From Bacillota bacterium (GTDB taxonomy: Bacteria; Bacillota; Desulfitobacteriia; Desulfitobacteriales; Desulfitobacteriaceae), in assembly GCA_023390635.1 (NCBI GenBank), contig JAEWCM010000048.1, forward strand, positions 1 through 20,358: a DNA stretch of 20,358 nt, read 5' to 3'. Position 1 is the stretch's first letter; every line of letters begins with the position of its first letter. The translations under genes and the position numbers were made by a program. The notes below the pieces were generated by a model that saw only the letters and a list, made by a program, of their open reading frames with translations, was not told where the DNA came from and did not search any database. Positions 1 through 7,079 of this stretch are shown in pieces.

Positions 1-1470
1 GTCCTTACCTTTATGGCACAATTCATTGTAGCGTTGGATGGATTTGAGAGCCGCGTCTTTATCGAGTTCCAACTTGCTCAGCAGTTCCTCGATGGTGTCT
101 GCTTTAAAGCAGCGCCCGTCCTTCACCGCTTGATCCAATTGAGCTTGGTTTTTATAGTTGCGGTATGTTTTGTTATTTTTTGGTGAGGACTCGTCATAAT
201 AGCAGGGAGTTCCATGGGCAGCGGGCATATATTGGATTTCATCCTTCCATTTGGCATCCCAGAACTGATAGGAGTATTGTTCTTTCAAGAGTTCAATCTG
301 GTTTTCCAACTGCTGCCCGGGGATATCTTCGTTCATAAAGCGCTTTCCGTTGGCATCCAGTTGGAGGAACCCGGCAATACCCATGACTCCGGCGCCATCG
401 GCTCCTGCTCCGCCGCCCATATGGTGAATCATGGGAGCATGGCTTTGCTGTATTCTGGCTCCGACCCAGGCCCCCAGCTTTAATCCGTCACCCGTATTGG
501 TCGGCTTTCCATTCACATCCATGTTGACCCAAAGAGTATTAATTTTGTTTTCGATGACTTCCGGGCAATAATAACCTAAAATGTCCTTATTGCTGCCATA
601 ATCGCCGGTGGCTAAAATGACACCCTTCTTAGCCATGGTTTTTACATATTTGCCTGACTTGGCATTTTTAGCATAGATACCGGTGCAATGGCCGTTTTCC
701 ATGATCAGCTTTTCCACAAAGTGACCATAATAGGGAGTAACCTTGCTTTCCTTTATGGCCTTGTCCATATTGGCATTGACGACCGGAGCCTGTGAAGGCA
801 GTAATTCTACACTTGTGGGATAGGTGGGAAATCTTTCTTCTTTATAATTATAATGCTCCGGAAGGGGGTAAAAGATTGGAATCAGGAAGGAATCCTTATT
901 GGCATCTGGAACGTCGCTGCGGGTGGTCTCACAAACATATAAATCAGGTTTTGCCGCGATAAACCAGTCAAAGACATCGGCACCTTCCCTGGCCCAGCGG
1001 GACATAATGGAACGCTTCACCCGATAGGTACTTTCAGACACATGACTGTTAACCACTTCATCCACATCCATGTTGTCCCGTCCCCAGCGTGCCTGCAGTT
1101 TACCGTTGATGACTGCATATTCACCGCTGCGGCACTGAGGTCCCTGGCCTTTCTCAAATACGGCTACGGTTGCACCTTCCTCACCGGCAGAGCGGGCGGC
1201 GGCAACACCGGCGATTCCTGAGCCCACAACAATCACATCCACTGTGGTGCTGGCTTCCAAGTCACTGTCTGCAATTTCCGGTTCTTTACCCAGCCAGGGC
1301 AGAGTTCCGGAAGTAGTTGTTCCTGTTGTTGCATCAGGAGTCTTGGCGGAGTCTTTGTTTTCACCGGAAGCACACCCTCCCAGTACTCCCACAACAGCGA
1401 CTCCCGCGGTACTTGCAGCGATGTTTTTCAGAAAATCTCTTCTTGACAGGCCTGTTTTTTCATTTTCCAT
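1..1470 (-). CDS. Tat-exported FAD-dependent fumarate-reductase-like flavoprotein (flavocytochrome c type), 3' end outside window
   Basis: I read this frame directly on the minus strand: it is open from the ATG at 1470 to the window edge (490 codons, no stop). Residues 9-14 are SRRDFL, a twin-arginine motif, followed by a hydrophobic stretch and GVLGGC, so the product is probably a Tat-exported lipoprotein. A low-complexity Thr/Ser linker comes next, then the FAD-binding Rossmann motif VVGSGIAGVAAA and an E-K at the end of the second strand. Further on, KKGVILATGDYGSN and the HMGGGAGADG region are typical of the fumarate reductase/succinate dehydrogenase flavoprotein fold of soluble flavocytochrome c and urocanate-reductase-like enzymes. 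Family knowledge: such enzymes reduce a C=C bond of an organic acid outside the membrane, fed by quinol via cytochromes. No CXXCH haem motif is seen in the visible part, so electrons must come from a partner not in this window. Substrate unknown. GGAGGAG lies 10 nt before the ATG. Confidence 0.88.
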   Translation of the reverse strand, partial: MENEKTGLSRRDFLKNIAASTAGVAVVGVLGGCASGENKDSAKTPDATTGTTTSGTLPWLGKEPEIADSDLEASTTVDVIVVGSGIAGVAAARSAGEEGATVAVFEKGQGPQCRSGEYAVINGKLQARWGRDNMDVDEVVNSHVSESTYRVKRSIMSRWAREGADVFDWFIAAKPDLYVCETTRSDVPDANKDSFLIPIFYPLPEHYNYKEERFPTYPTSVELLPSQAPVVNANMDKAIKESKVTPYYGHFVEKLIMENGHCTGIYAKNAKSGKYVKTMAKKGVILATGDYGSNKDILGYYCPEVIENKINTLWVNMDVNGKPTNTGDGLKLGAWVGARIQQSHAPMIHHMGGGAGADGAGVMGIAGFLQLDANGKRFMNEDIPGQQLENQIELLKEQYSYQFWDAKWKDEIQYMPAAHGTPCYYDESSPKNNKTYRNYKNQAQLDQAVKDGRCFKADTIEELLSKLELDKDAALKSIQRYNELCHKGKD

Positions 1471-1524
1471 GGGCTTTTTTCTCCTCCATTCAATATGCTC
1501 GATATTTGATGAATTCTCCCTGTA

Positions 1525-1565
1525 TTGAACAACTAGATTATAGGTGTTATACTTTTCACATACAA
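1525..1565. promoter_or_regulatory. Overlapping face-to-face divergent promoters (flavoprotein / lysR)
   Basis: Plus strand, toward lysR: TTGAAC at 1525-1530, 17-nt spacer, TATACT at 1548-1553. Minus strand, toward the flavoprotein: TTGTAT (complement of 1560-1565), 17-nt spacer, TATAAT (complement of 1537-1542). The two promoters occupy the same 41 bp, so polymerase can sit on only one at a time. That arrangement is usual for a LysR gene and its divergent target. Promoter calls are by inspection. Confidence 0.6.
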
Positions 1566-1586
1566 ACGAATAGAATTTGATGGCCT

Positions 1587-1601
1587 TCAACTTTCGGTTG
1601 A
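1587..1601. promoter_or_regulatory. Candidate LysR operator (TCAAC-N5-GTTGA)
   Basis: A 5-bp perfect inverted repeat, TCAAC tttcg GTTGA, lies about 35 bp downstream of the lysR -10 and 25 bp before its start codon. LysR-type regulators bind interrupted dyads of this general form near the divergent promoter. The site is short, so it could be chance. Confidence 0.3.
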
Positions 1602-1626
1602 GGTCTTCATTTATTAGGTGGTTGCA

Positions 1627-2529
1627 ATGGAATTTAAACAATTGTTTTATTTTGTTGAAGTGGCAAAATACGGTGGTTTTTCCCAAGCATCTAAAGCACT
1701 GTTTGTTACCCCCCAGGCATTGAGCAAGTCGATCAGCCAATTGGAAAAAGAATATGGCTGTCAGCTTTTCATACGAAAAAATAATGTCCTGGAGCTTTCA
1801 GACGTAGGACACCAATTTCTGGATGAAGCCAAAGCCTTGTTGGAAAAGTATTATAAGGCTGATCAACATATCAAACAATTGTCCGACCTTGAGCGCGGTT
1901 ATTTCAGAGTGGCAGTTGCCCATAATTCTTTAAATATTATAGATATTGATTTGTTTAAGATGTTTAAGAGACGGTATCCCCAGCTGGATCCTGATTATCT
2001 GGAAGTACCGGATAAGCTGGTGGATGAATATATTGAGGCCGACAGGGTAGAGGTCTGCCTGAATATCAATACACTGCCGAGCCAGGAAGAGTATGAATCG
2101 CTGTTGGTATACCCTTCGGAAATTTGTGCCATCACGCGAGGAAATGATTTTTGGAAAAATAAAGACTATGTCACCATAAAGGATTTAATGGATCAGAAGC
2201 TTGTGATCAGGGGAGACCTGTACAAAAGCTTTGATATCATCGAGAAAGCAGCTCAAGCCGAAAAGGTCACATTAAATTATGCATTGAAGACTTCTGATGA
2301 AATATTGATGGTGGATCAGGCTTCCGTGCCCGGTTACCTTGGCATCGGTGTTTATGCCATGCATGGCAGGCCGGGTTATACGCGTGAAACGGCAGTTCCC
2401 TTCAGGCCATCTCTGCCGTGGAATATCTACCTGAGCTATAAAAAATATAAGCCCATATCCAAACCGGTACAGCTATTCATTAAATTCATCAAAGAGAATT
2501 ACGCCGCTAGGGAATTGCACCTTCAATAG
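1627..2529 (+). CDS. LysR-family transcriptional regulator
   Basis: The protein is 300 aa from the ATG at 1627, the normal LysR length. I prefer this start to the in-frame GTG at 1618 because AGGTGG (1616-1621) sits 5 nt before the ATG and overlaps the GTG. Residues 1-60 carry the LysR winged helix-turn-helix (FYFVEVAKYGGFSQASKAL, then TPQALSKSISQLEKEYGCQLF). The rest, from about residue 85, is the effector-binding domain. The gene is divergent from the Tat flavoprotein and shares a promoter region with it, so it most likely controls that gene in response to the enzyme's substrate (inference from context). The effector-binding part has no feature that tells me the ligand. Confidence 0.9.
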   Translation: MEFKQLFYFVEVAKYGGFSQASKALFVTPQALSKSISQLEKEYGCQLFIRKNNVLELSDVGHQFLDEAKALLEKYYKADQHIKQLSDLERGYFRVAVAHNSLNIIDIDLFKMFKRRYPQLDPDYLEVPDKLVDEYIEADRVEVCLNINTLPSQEEYESLLVYPSEICAITRGNDFWKNKDYVTIKDLMDQKLVIRGDLYKSFDIIEKAAQAEKVTLNYALKTSDEILMVDQASVPGYLGIGVYAMHGRPGYTRETAVPFRPSLPWNIYLSYKKYKPISKPVQLFIKFIKENYAARELHLQ

Positions 2530-2604
2530 GTATGGGAAAGCGGAGGTCAATTAAGTGGAATTAGGTTGAAATAAATGCGTTAAAGCTGTTTTCAGGTAGT
2601 TTGC

Positions 2605-2633
2605 TTGAAAAAATTTTTTTGAGAGTATATAAT
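2605..2633 (+). promoter_or_regulatory. Promoter of the serS T-box transcript
   Basis: TTGAAA at 2605-2610, a 17-nt spacer and a perfect TATAAT at 2628-2633. Transcription would start near 2640, just upstream of the first T-box stem. Confidence 0.7.
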
Positions 2634-2639
2634 AAAACC

Positions 2640-2868
2640 CAATTAACAGTGATGACAGAAAATACGATTTGCAAATCTTTGACAGCGAACCGGTGGGTGG
2701 TGCGAACCGGTAGAGGTGTAAGTCTTTCCGATTCTGGAGCTGTTGGCGAAGAGGTACGGCATGTACCGGATTATAAATTCGAGTGGTCGGCCAGGAGCCG
2801 GCAATTTGGGTGGCAACGCGGAGTTCTTCCGTCCCATAGAATAAAGGGATAGGAAGTTTTTTATTTTT
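2640..2868 (+). ncRNA. T-box leader (serine-responsive) of serS
   Basis: The T-box sequence GGGTGGCAACGCGG is at 2808-2821, followed by a hairpin of CTTCC-g-TCCC (2826-2835) with GGGA-t-AGGAAG (2846-2856) and a T-rich tract, i.e. the intrinsic terminator. Stem I can be traced: CAGAA pairs with TTCTG, with K-turn-like flanks TGATGA and GAGC, and an upper arm ACCGGT/ACCGGT. The loop just 5' of TTCTG holds TCC (2727-2729), a serine codon, as specifier. GGTAC/GTACC (2753-2767) and GTCGGC/GCCGGC form further stems. The bulge UGGC would pair with tRNA ending GCCA, as expected for tRNA-Ser with discriminator G. Uncharged tRNA-Ser should favour the antiterminator and switch serS on. Confidence 0.9.
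2826..2868 (+). terminator. T-box attenuator (intrinsic terminator)
   Basis: A 9-bp stem (CTTCC/GGAAG plus TCCC/GGGA with one unpaired base on each side) followed by TTTTTTATTTTT. It competes with the T-box antiterminator and stops transcription when tRNA-Ser is charged. Confidence 0.8.
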
Positions 2869-2930
2869 CCGCCTTGATGGGAGAAGTATCTGACCGGAGA
2901 TTAAAAATAGACCGAACAGGAGGATATTTT

Positions 2931-4211
2931 ATGCTGGATATTAAATTATTTCGCACCGATCCGGATTTGATCAAAGCCAATATCAAAAAGAAGTTTCAGG
3001 ATGGAAAACTCCCGCTGGTGGATGAGATTATCGCTCTGGACACCCGTTTCCGGGACATTAAAACCAGATGTGATGAAATGAGAAGCCAGCGCAATACGAT
3101 GAGTAAGGAAATCGGCGGCCTGATGGCTAAAAAGCTCATGGAAGAAGCAGAAGCAAAAAAGGCTGAGGTCACGGCTCTGAATGAAAAAATGGAAGCGCTG
3201 AAACAGGAAGAAGAGCAGTTATCAGCCCAAATCCGGGAGAAAATGATGGTGATCCCTAACATTATTGACGATTCGGTGCCGATCGGCAGGGATGACCAGG
3301 AAAATGTAGAGCTGGAGCGGTTTGGGGAAATGAAAGTCCCTGAATTTGAGATTCCTTACCATATCGATATTATGGAAAAACTGCGCGGTGTCGATCTGGA
3401 GAGCGCCCGGAAGACCAGCGGTAACGGCTTCTATTATCTGTGCGGGGACATAGCCCGTCTTCACTCGGGAATTCTGGCCTATGCCCGTGATTTCATGATT
3501 GACAGGGGCTTCACCTATTACATTCCGCCCTTCATGATCCGCAGCGACGTGGTGAGCGGTGTGATGAGCTTTGCCGAGATGGAAAACATGATGTATAAAA
3601 TCGAAGGGGAAGACCTCTATCTGATTGGCACCAGTGAGCATTCCATGATTGGCAAATTCATTGACACTATCTTGCCGGAAGAGGACCTGCCTCAGACTCT
3701 GACCAGTTACTCTCCATGCTTCCGCAAGGAAGTGGGTGCCCATGGCATTGAAGAGCGGGGAGTTTACCGGATTCATCAGTTTGAGAAGCAGGAAATGGTG
3801 GTAGTCTGCCAACCGGAGGAGAGCCCCCAATGGTTTGAAAACCTCTATAAGAATACGGTGGATTTCTTCTGCTCCCTGGATATTCCGGTGCGGACGCTGG
3901 AATGTTGTTCCGGTGATCTGGCCGATCTTAAGGTGAAGAGCATCGACGTGGAGGCATGGTCGCCGAGGCAGCAGAAGTTCTTTGAGGTGGGCAGCTGCTC
4001 CAACTTAGGAGATGCTCAGGCCCGCCGTCTGGGTATTCGGGTCAGGAACAAGGAGAAGGGAAATTATTTTCCACATACCCTGAACAACACTGTGGTGGCC
4101 CCGCCTCGTATGCTGATTGCTTTTCTGGAAAATAATCTGAATGAGGATGGATCGGTAAATATTCCTGCTCCCCTGCAAATGTATATGGGAGGAAAGACGC
4201 TGATTCGCTGA
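2931..4211 (+). CDS. serS: Serine--tRNA ligase (class II), with atypical motif 3
   Basis: The enzyme charges tRNA-Ser with serine in the cytoplasm. It is 426 aa from the ATG at 2931, preceded 7 nt away by AGGAGG; the frame is open upstream to a TTG at 2874, but that has no ribosome site and lies next to the T-box terminator. Residues about 30-105 form the long charged coiled-coil tRNA-binding arm (RSQRNTMSKEIG, then EEAEAKKAEVTALNEKMEALKQEEEQ in part). The catalytic core has the TSEH-like GTSEHSM, motif 2 CFRKEVG with RGVYRIHQFEKQE, and FEVGSCSNLGDAQARRL. Motif 3 reads HTLNNTVVAPPRMLIAFLENN; the usual bacterial form has TLNGSG followed by GR, so this is a divergent version that keeps the key Arg. 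The C-terminus MGGKTLIR is normal. Expression is controlled by the T-box leader. Confidence 0.95.
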   Translation: MLDIKLFRTDPDLIKANIKKKFQDGKLPLVDEIIALDTRFRDIKTRCDEMRSQRNTMSKEIGGLMAKKLMEEAEAKKAEVTALNEKMEALKQEEEQLSAQIREKMMVIPNIIDDSVPIGRDDQENVELERFGEMKVPEFEIPYHIDIMEKLRGVDLESARKTSGNGFYYLCGDIARLHSGILAYARDFMIDRGFTYYIPPFMIRSDVVSGVMSFAEMENMMYKIEGEDLYLIGTSEHSMIGKFIDTILPEEDLPQTLTSYSPCFRKEVGAHGIEERGVYRIHQFEKQEMVVVCQPEESPQWFENLYKNTVDFFCSLDIPVRTLECCSGDLADLKVKSIDVEAWSPRQQKFFEVGSCSNLGDAQARRLGIRVRNKEKGNYFPHTLNNTVVAPPRMLIAFLENNLNEDGSVNIPAPLQMYMGGKTLIR

Positions 4212-4218
4212 TGAAATC

Positions 4219-4247
4219 TTGTACTAAAGAAACAGTTGTGATATGAT
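4219..4247 (+). promoter_or_regulatory. Candidate promoter of tRNA-Val
   Basis: TTGTAC at 4219-4224, 17-nt spacer, TATGAT at 4242-4247, about 50 bp before the mature tRNA 5' end. It lies just after the serS stop, so the tRNA can be made independently of the T-box. Confidence 0.5.
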
Positions 4248-4297
4248 AAATAACGTGATCATTACTGAGAGTCACATTGTAATGAAGTCATGTTTTC

Positions 4298-4374
4298 GGG
4301 TTTGTAGCTCAGTTGGTTAGAGCACCGTGTTCACATCGCGGGGGTCGGAGGTTCGAGCCCTCTCAAACCCACCA
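4298..4374 (+). tRNA. tRNA-Val (anticodon CAC)
   Basis: A full cloverleaf can be drawn. The acceptor stem is GGGTTTG/CAAACCC, the D arm GCTC...GAGC, and the anticodon stem CCGTG/CGCGG (one G-U) encloses the 7-nt loop TTCACAT with anticodon CAC (4332-4334), which reads GUG valine. The T arm is GGAGG-TTCGAGC-CCTCT, the discriminator is A and CCA is encoded (4372-4374). Confidence 0.95.
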
Positions 4375-4384
4375 GAAATATTGT

Positions 4385-4423
4385 CGGAAGAAGTCGATTG
4401 TTTATGATTTCTTCCGTTTTTTT
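4385..4423 (+). terminator. Intrinsic terminator after tRNA-Val
   Basis: CGGAAGAA (from 4385) pairs with TTCTTCCG (ending 4416), followed by seven T's. Confidence 0.85.
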
Positions 4424-4473
4424 ATATTAACTATCTTAATTAAACTTTACTTTATTAAAGGTGGGGAGTAGGA

Positions 4474-5007
4474 ATGAATTATGACGCGCTGATTATCGTT
4501 GATATGCAGACAGCCCTTGTTGAGGCAGGTCCTTACAACAAGACGACGGTGATAACAAACATCGTTAAACTGCTAAATGCTTGCAGAAGCAGAAAAATCC
4601 CTGTCATTTACATTCAGCATGATGGCGGTGCCGGGGATGAGGTGGAGCATGGAACCGCCGGCTGGGAAATCTATCATGGAATTGCTCCTATGGCTGGGGA
4701 AAAAGTATTGGAAAAGCACTATAACAGCGCATTCCGTAAAACAGGATTGCGTGAATATCTTGACGGGCATGATGCCAAAAACATCATTTTATGCGGTATG
4801 CAAACAGAATATTGTTTCGATGTTACCTGTAAAGTCGCCTTCGAATACGAGTACAATGTGACAGTACCCAGAGCAACTACGACTACCTTTGATAATGCCT
4901 TTGCAAGCGGAGAGGATCTGGCCGAATACTATGAAAGTAAGATCTGGAATCATCGTTATGCCCGGGTGATTGACGTCGAGCAGGTTATCTCAGAAATTAA
5001 CAGTTAG
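4474..5007 (+). CDS. Isochorismatase-family cysteine hydrolase
   Basis: A 177-aa cytoplasmic protein with the isochorismatase-like hydrolase fold. The catalytic Asp-Lys-Cys triad is visible: D10 in ALIIVDMQ, K81 in VLEKHYNSAF, and C114 in GMQTEYCFD. The cis-peptide region before the cysteine (ILCGMQTEYC) and VPRATTTTFD also fit. Members hydrolyse amides such as nicotinamide, N-carbamoyl compounds or biuret, or isochorismate; nothing here fixes the substrate, and the absence of an obvious metal-site pattern of nicotinamidases argues mildly against that activity. GGGGAG ends 5 nt before the ATG. The gene stands alone between two terminators. Confidence 0.88.
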   Translation: MNYDALIIVDMQTALVEAGPYNKTTVITNIVKLLNACRSRKIPVIYIQHDGGAGDEVEHGTAGWEIYHGIAPMAGEKVLEKHYNSAFRKTGLREYLDGHDAKNIILCGMQTEYCFDVTCKVAFEYEYNVTVPRATTTTFDNAFASGEDLAEYYESKIWNHRYARVIDVEQVISEINS

Positions 5008-5035
5008 CTTATAAGTTCAATTAAAAGGGAAAAGT

Positions 5036-5073
5036 GGGAGTATAGCTTTATTTGGCGACACTCCTATTTTTTT
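5036..5073 (+). terminator. Weak intrinsic terminator after the isochorismatase gene
   Basis: GGAGT (5037-5041) can pair with ACTCC (5060-5064), followed by TATTTTTTT. The stem is short for the 18-nt loop, so efficiency is uncertain. Confidence 0.5.
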
Positions 5074-5089
5074 ATGGGAAAAACCTCGA

Positions 5090-5118
5090 TTGACAAAAGG
5101 GTTTAATAACAGTAAACT
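5090..5118 (+). promoter_or_regulatory. Promoter of the BlaI-like/M56 operon
   Basis: A perfect TTGACA (5090-5095), a 17-nt spacer and TAAACT (5113-5118). The upstream operator (5101-5117) fills the spacer and -10, so repressor binding would block polymerase directly. Confidence 0.7.
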
Positions 5119-5145
5119 GAGAAGAAAGGTTTAATAACGTTAAAC
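5101..5145. promoter_or_regulatory. Two 17-bp operators of the BlaI-like repressor
   Basis: Two copies of the pattern GTTTAATAAC-R-K-TAAAC lie at 5101-5117 and 5129-5145, 28 bp apart centre to centre. Each is a dyad with GTTTA/TAAAC arms; the second extends to GGTTTAA/TTAAACC with a 5-nt spacer. BlaI/MecI proteins bind paired dyads over their own promoter, so these are the likely autoregulatory sites. Confidence 0.7.
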
Positions 5146-5161
5146 CTGAGGAGGGATTGGA

Positions 5162-5524
5162 TTGGATGATTATAAATTAGGTCCAATGGAGACCAGATTC
5201 GCAGAGCTGATTTGGGATAATGAGCCGATTGCTTCGGGAGAACTGGTTAAGCTGTGCGAAAAGGAATTGGAGTGGAAGAAATCCACCACCTATACAATGC
5301 TGCGGCGTTTATGTCAGCGGGGAATTTTCCAAAATGAGAACAGTCTGGTTTCTTCCCTCATATCCAGGCAGGAGCTCCGCGCTCTGCAAAGCGAAAAGTT
5401 TGTCGAGGAGACCTTTGACGGATCGCTTCCCCGCTTTTTGGCGGCGTTTACAATGAAAAAGCGCTTATCTGAAAAGGAGATTGACGAGCTGCAAGAGCTT
5501 ATCGAGCGGTACAGGAAGGGGTGA
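5162..5524 (+). CDS. BlaI/MecI/CopY-family winged-helix repressor
   Basis: A 120-aa protein, the usual length for the family. The N-terminal winged helix reads LGPMETRFAELIWDNEP then SGELVKLCEKELEWKKSTTYTMLRRL, where the WKKSTTYTMLRRL stretch is the family's recognition helix. Residues about 70-118 form the charged dimerisation helices. The start is a TTG at 5162, chosen because GGAGGG (5150-5155) lies 6 nt before it; the nearby ATG at 5166 is out of frame. It is the first gene of an operon with the M56 gene 4 nt downstream. In intact systems the M56 sensor protease triggers removal of the repressor; here the sensor gene is broken. Confidence 0.9.
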   Translation: MDDYKLGPMETRFAELIWDNEPIASGELVKLCEKELEWKKSTTYTMLRRLCQRGIFQNENSLVSSLISRQELRALQSEKFVEETFDGSLPRFLAAFTMKKRLSEKEIDELQELIERYRKG

Positions 5525-5528
5525 AACC

Positions 5529-7014
5529 ATGTTGGGCGGCGCATTTCTGCAAATTCTCAATATGAGCTTTAGTGCAAGTTTCGTGATTGTGATGGTGCTG
5601 CTGGCAAGGCTGACTCTGAAAAATGCACCGAAGCTATTTTCTTATGTACTGTGGAGCGTGGTTCTGTTCCGGCTCGTCTGTCCCTTTTCCTTTGAAAGCG
5701 GATGGAGTCTCTTTTCCGTTGTTCCTTCACAGCTGGCGCCTTCTTATACGGCTTCTTTACATCCTGAGCTTTCTCAGTCTGTGTCTTCACAGTTAGTTCC
5801 TGCTGATGCGTCATCATCTTTAATACCTAGAGTTAAGACGGGTATTGCTGCCCTTGATTATACGATAAAGCCAATAGTGGCAGCAGTTGTACAGGATACT
5901 GCCTCGAGTCCCTGGCAGAATTGGACAGCGGTTGGGGGAATGGTTTGGCTTGCCGGTATGGCGGTGTTAATCCTTTATAGCGTTATTTCCCTTGTATTAT
6001 TGCAATCACATAGCCACTCCCTTCGTGATGGGAGTAATACGTCCGAAGATCTTTCTGCCGTCCACTCTGACGGAACAGGAGCAACGCTATATTATCGATC
6101 ATGAGCAGACGCATATCCGGCGGTTTGATCCGATTGTAAAAATTATCTCGTTCATGGTCCTTACCCTGCATTGGTTCAATCCACTGGTATGGGCGGCTTT
6201 TATTCTCTGCAGCAGAGATATGGAAATGTCCTGTGACGAAGCAGTTATGAAAAAGATGGATGTTGATATCCGCGCTGAGTATTCTGCTTCTTTATTGCGC
6301 CTGGCCGCGGGAAGGAGAATCCCCGTAGGTGCACCCCTTGACTTTGGAGAGGGAGATACAAAGGGGAGGATTAGAAACGTCATGAAATACAAGAAGCCTT
6401 CCTTTTGGGTTATGGCCGCAGCTTCAGCTGCCGTCATCGTGCTTGCCCTATGTCTGCTGGCTAATCCAGCTAATCCATCAAGCGCAGCAGAGCAATTAGT
6501 AGAGATGACTCCCTTGGAGCAGCTACCGGATGGGTATACCCTCAATGACGCAAAAGCCGACGGCTGCGTGGTCCATGAAAACGGAGACATTACCTCCGGC
6601 CAGTCGGCATGGGATGCTTTCGTCAAGGCGACAGAAGCAGGTAAACCGGCGGCGGTCAGGCTGGCCTTTTATTATACACTGGGTGATCCCTCAAGTTATT
6701 CCCCGGAATATTACAGGAGATATAGGGCGGGATACCCCGCACTATATATTCAAGACCTCTCCTATGATGGGGAAAGCTATAGAATCAGAGGAATCAAAAA
6801 TGAGGAGGAGGTCACTGACTCCCCCTATAAGTACATGGTGAAATTCACAGGGAGGCCTGACTACCGTGGGGCAGAGTATTCCCGATACACCTACTATGTC
6901 CTTTTAAATGATAAGTCGGCCACGTGGAAAAAAATCGAGCAGGGCATGCTAAGTTCCCGATGGGGAGATTACATTGATCGTCGTGTAGTCTACAGCGACT
7001 TGGTTTATCAGTAA
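5529..7014 (+). pseudogene. BlaR1-like M56 metallopeptidase, broken by a frame change near 5990
   Basis: Two parts of one M56 membrane protease are in different frames. The N part starts at ATG 5529 (AAGGGGTG 5-10 nt before) with hydrophobic segments at residues about 5-27, 36-52 and 133-155, and ends at LILYSVISLVLL; its frame then runs on with Ser/His-rich, non-homologous residues to a stop at 6104. The C part begins in the +1 frame at about 5992 with YYCNHIATPFVMGVIRPKI, then DHEQTH (zinc HExxH), EMSCDEAV (third zinc ligand region), two hydrophobic segments and a soluble C-terminal domain of about 160 residues, stopping at 7014. From family memory, roughly 14-15 residues of cytoplasmic linker are missing at the join, which fits a short out-of-frame deletion rather than a single base error. 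The BlaI-like gene upstream would thus lack its protease partner. Confidence 0.75.
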
Positions 7015-7043
7015 ATGGAATGGGTTTATAACCATTCTTTCCA

Positions 7044-7072
7044 TTGCTTTTGTGCACTGGAGCTACTAAAAT
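7044..7072 (+). promoter_or_regulatory. Candidate promoter of the folded leader RNA
   Basis: TTGCTT at 7044-7049, 17-nt spacer, TAAAAT at 7067-7072, giving a start near 7079. It lies 30 bp after the broken M56 gene. A near-perfect palindrome, TTGTAA-TCCGGA-TTTACAA (7077-7095), covers the predicted start and could be an operator or the first hairpin of the RNA. Confidence 0.45.
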
Positions 7073-7079
7073 AAACTTG

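Noticed and set aside
214..483. 89-codon plus-strand frame opposite the flavoprotein
   Set aside because: The minus strand reads a continuous, conserved FAD enzyme here; the plus frame is its shadow.
2601..2852. Open frame of 83 codons upstream of serS
   Set aside because: It runs straight through the T-box leader, whose conserved motifs and terminator explain the sequence; no ribosome site fits.
3222..3830. 202-codon open frame antisense to serS
   Set aside because: Mirror of a clearly conserved coding region; no ribosome site and no recognisable protein.
4298..4374. tRNA-Val as an integration site
   Set aside because: No integrase, no repeated tRNA 3' end and no foreign-looking genes follow; the next gene is an ordinary hydrolase.
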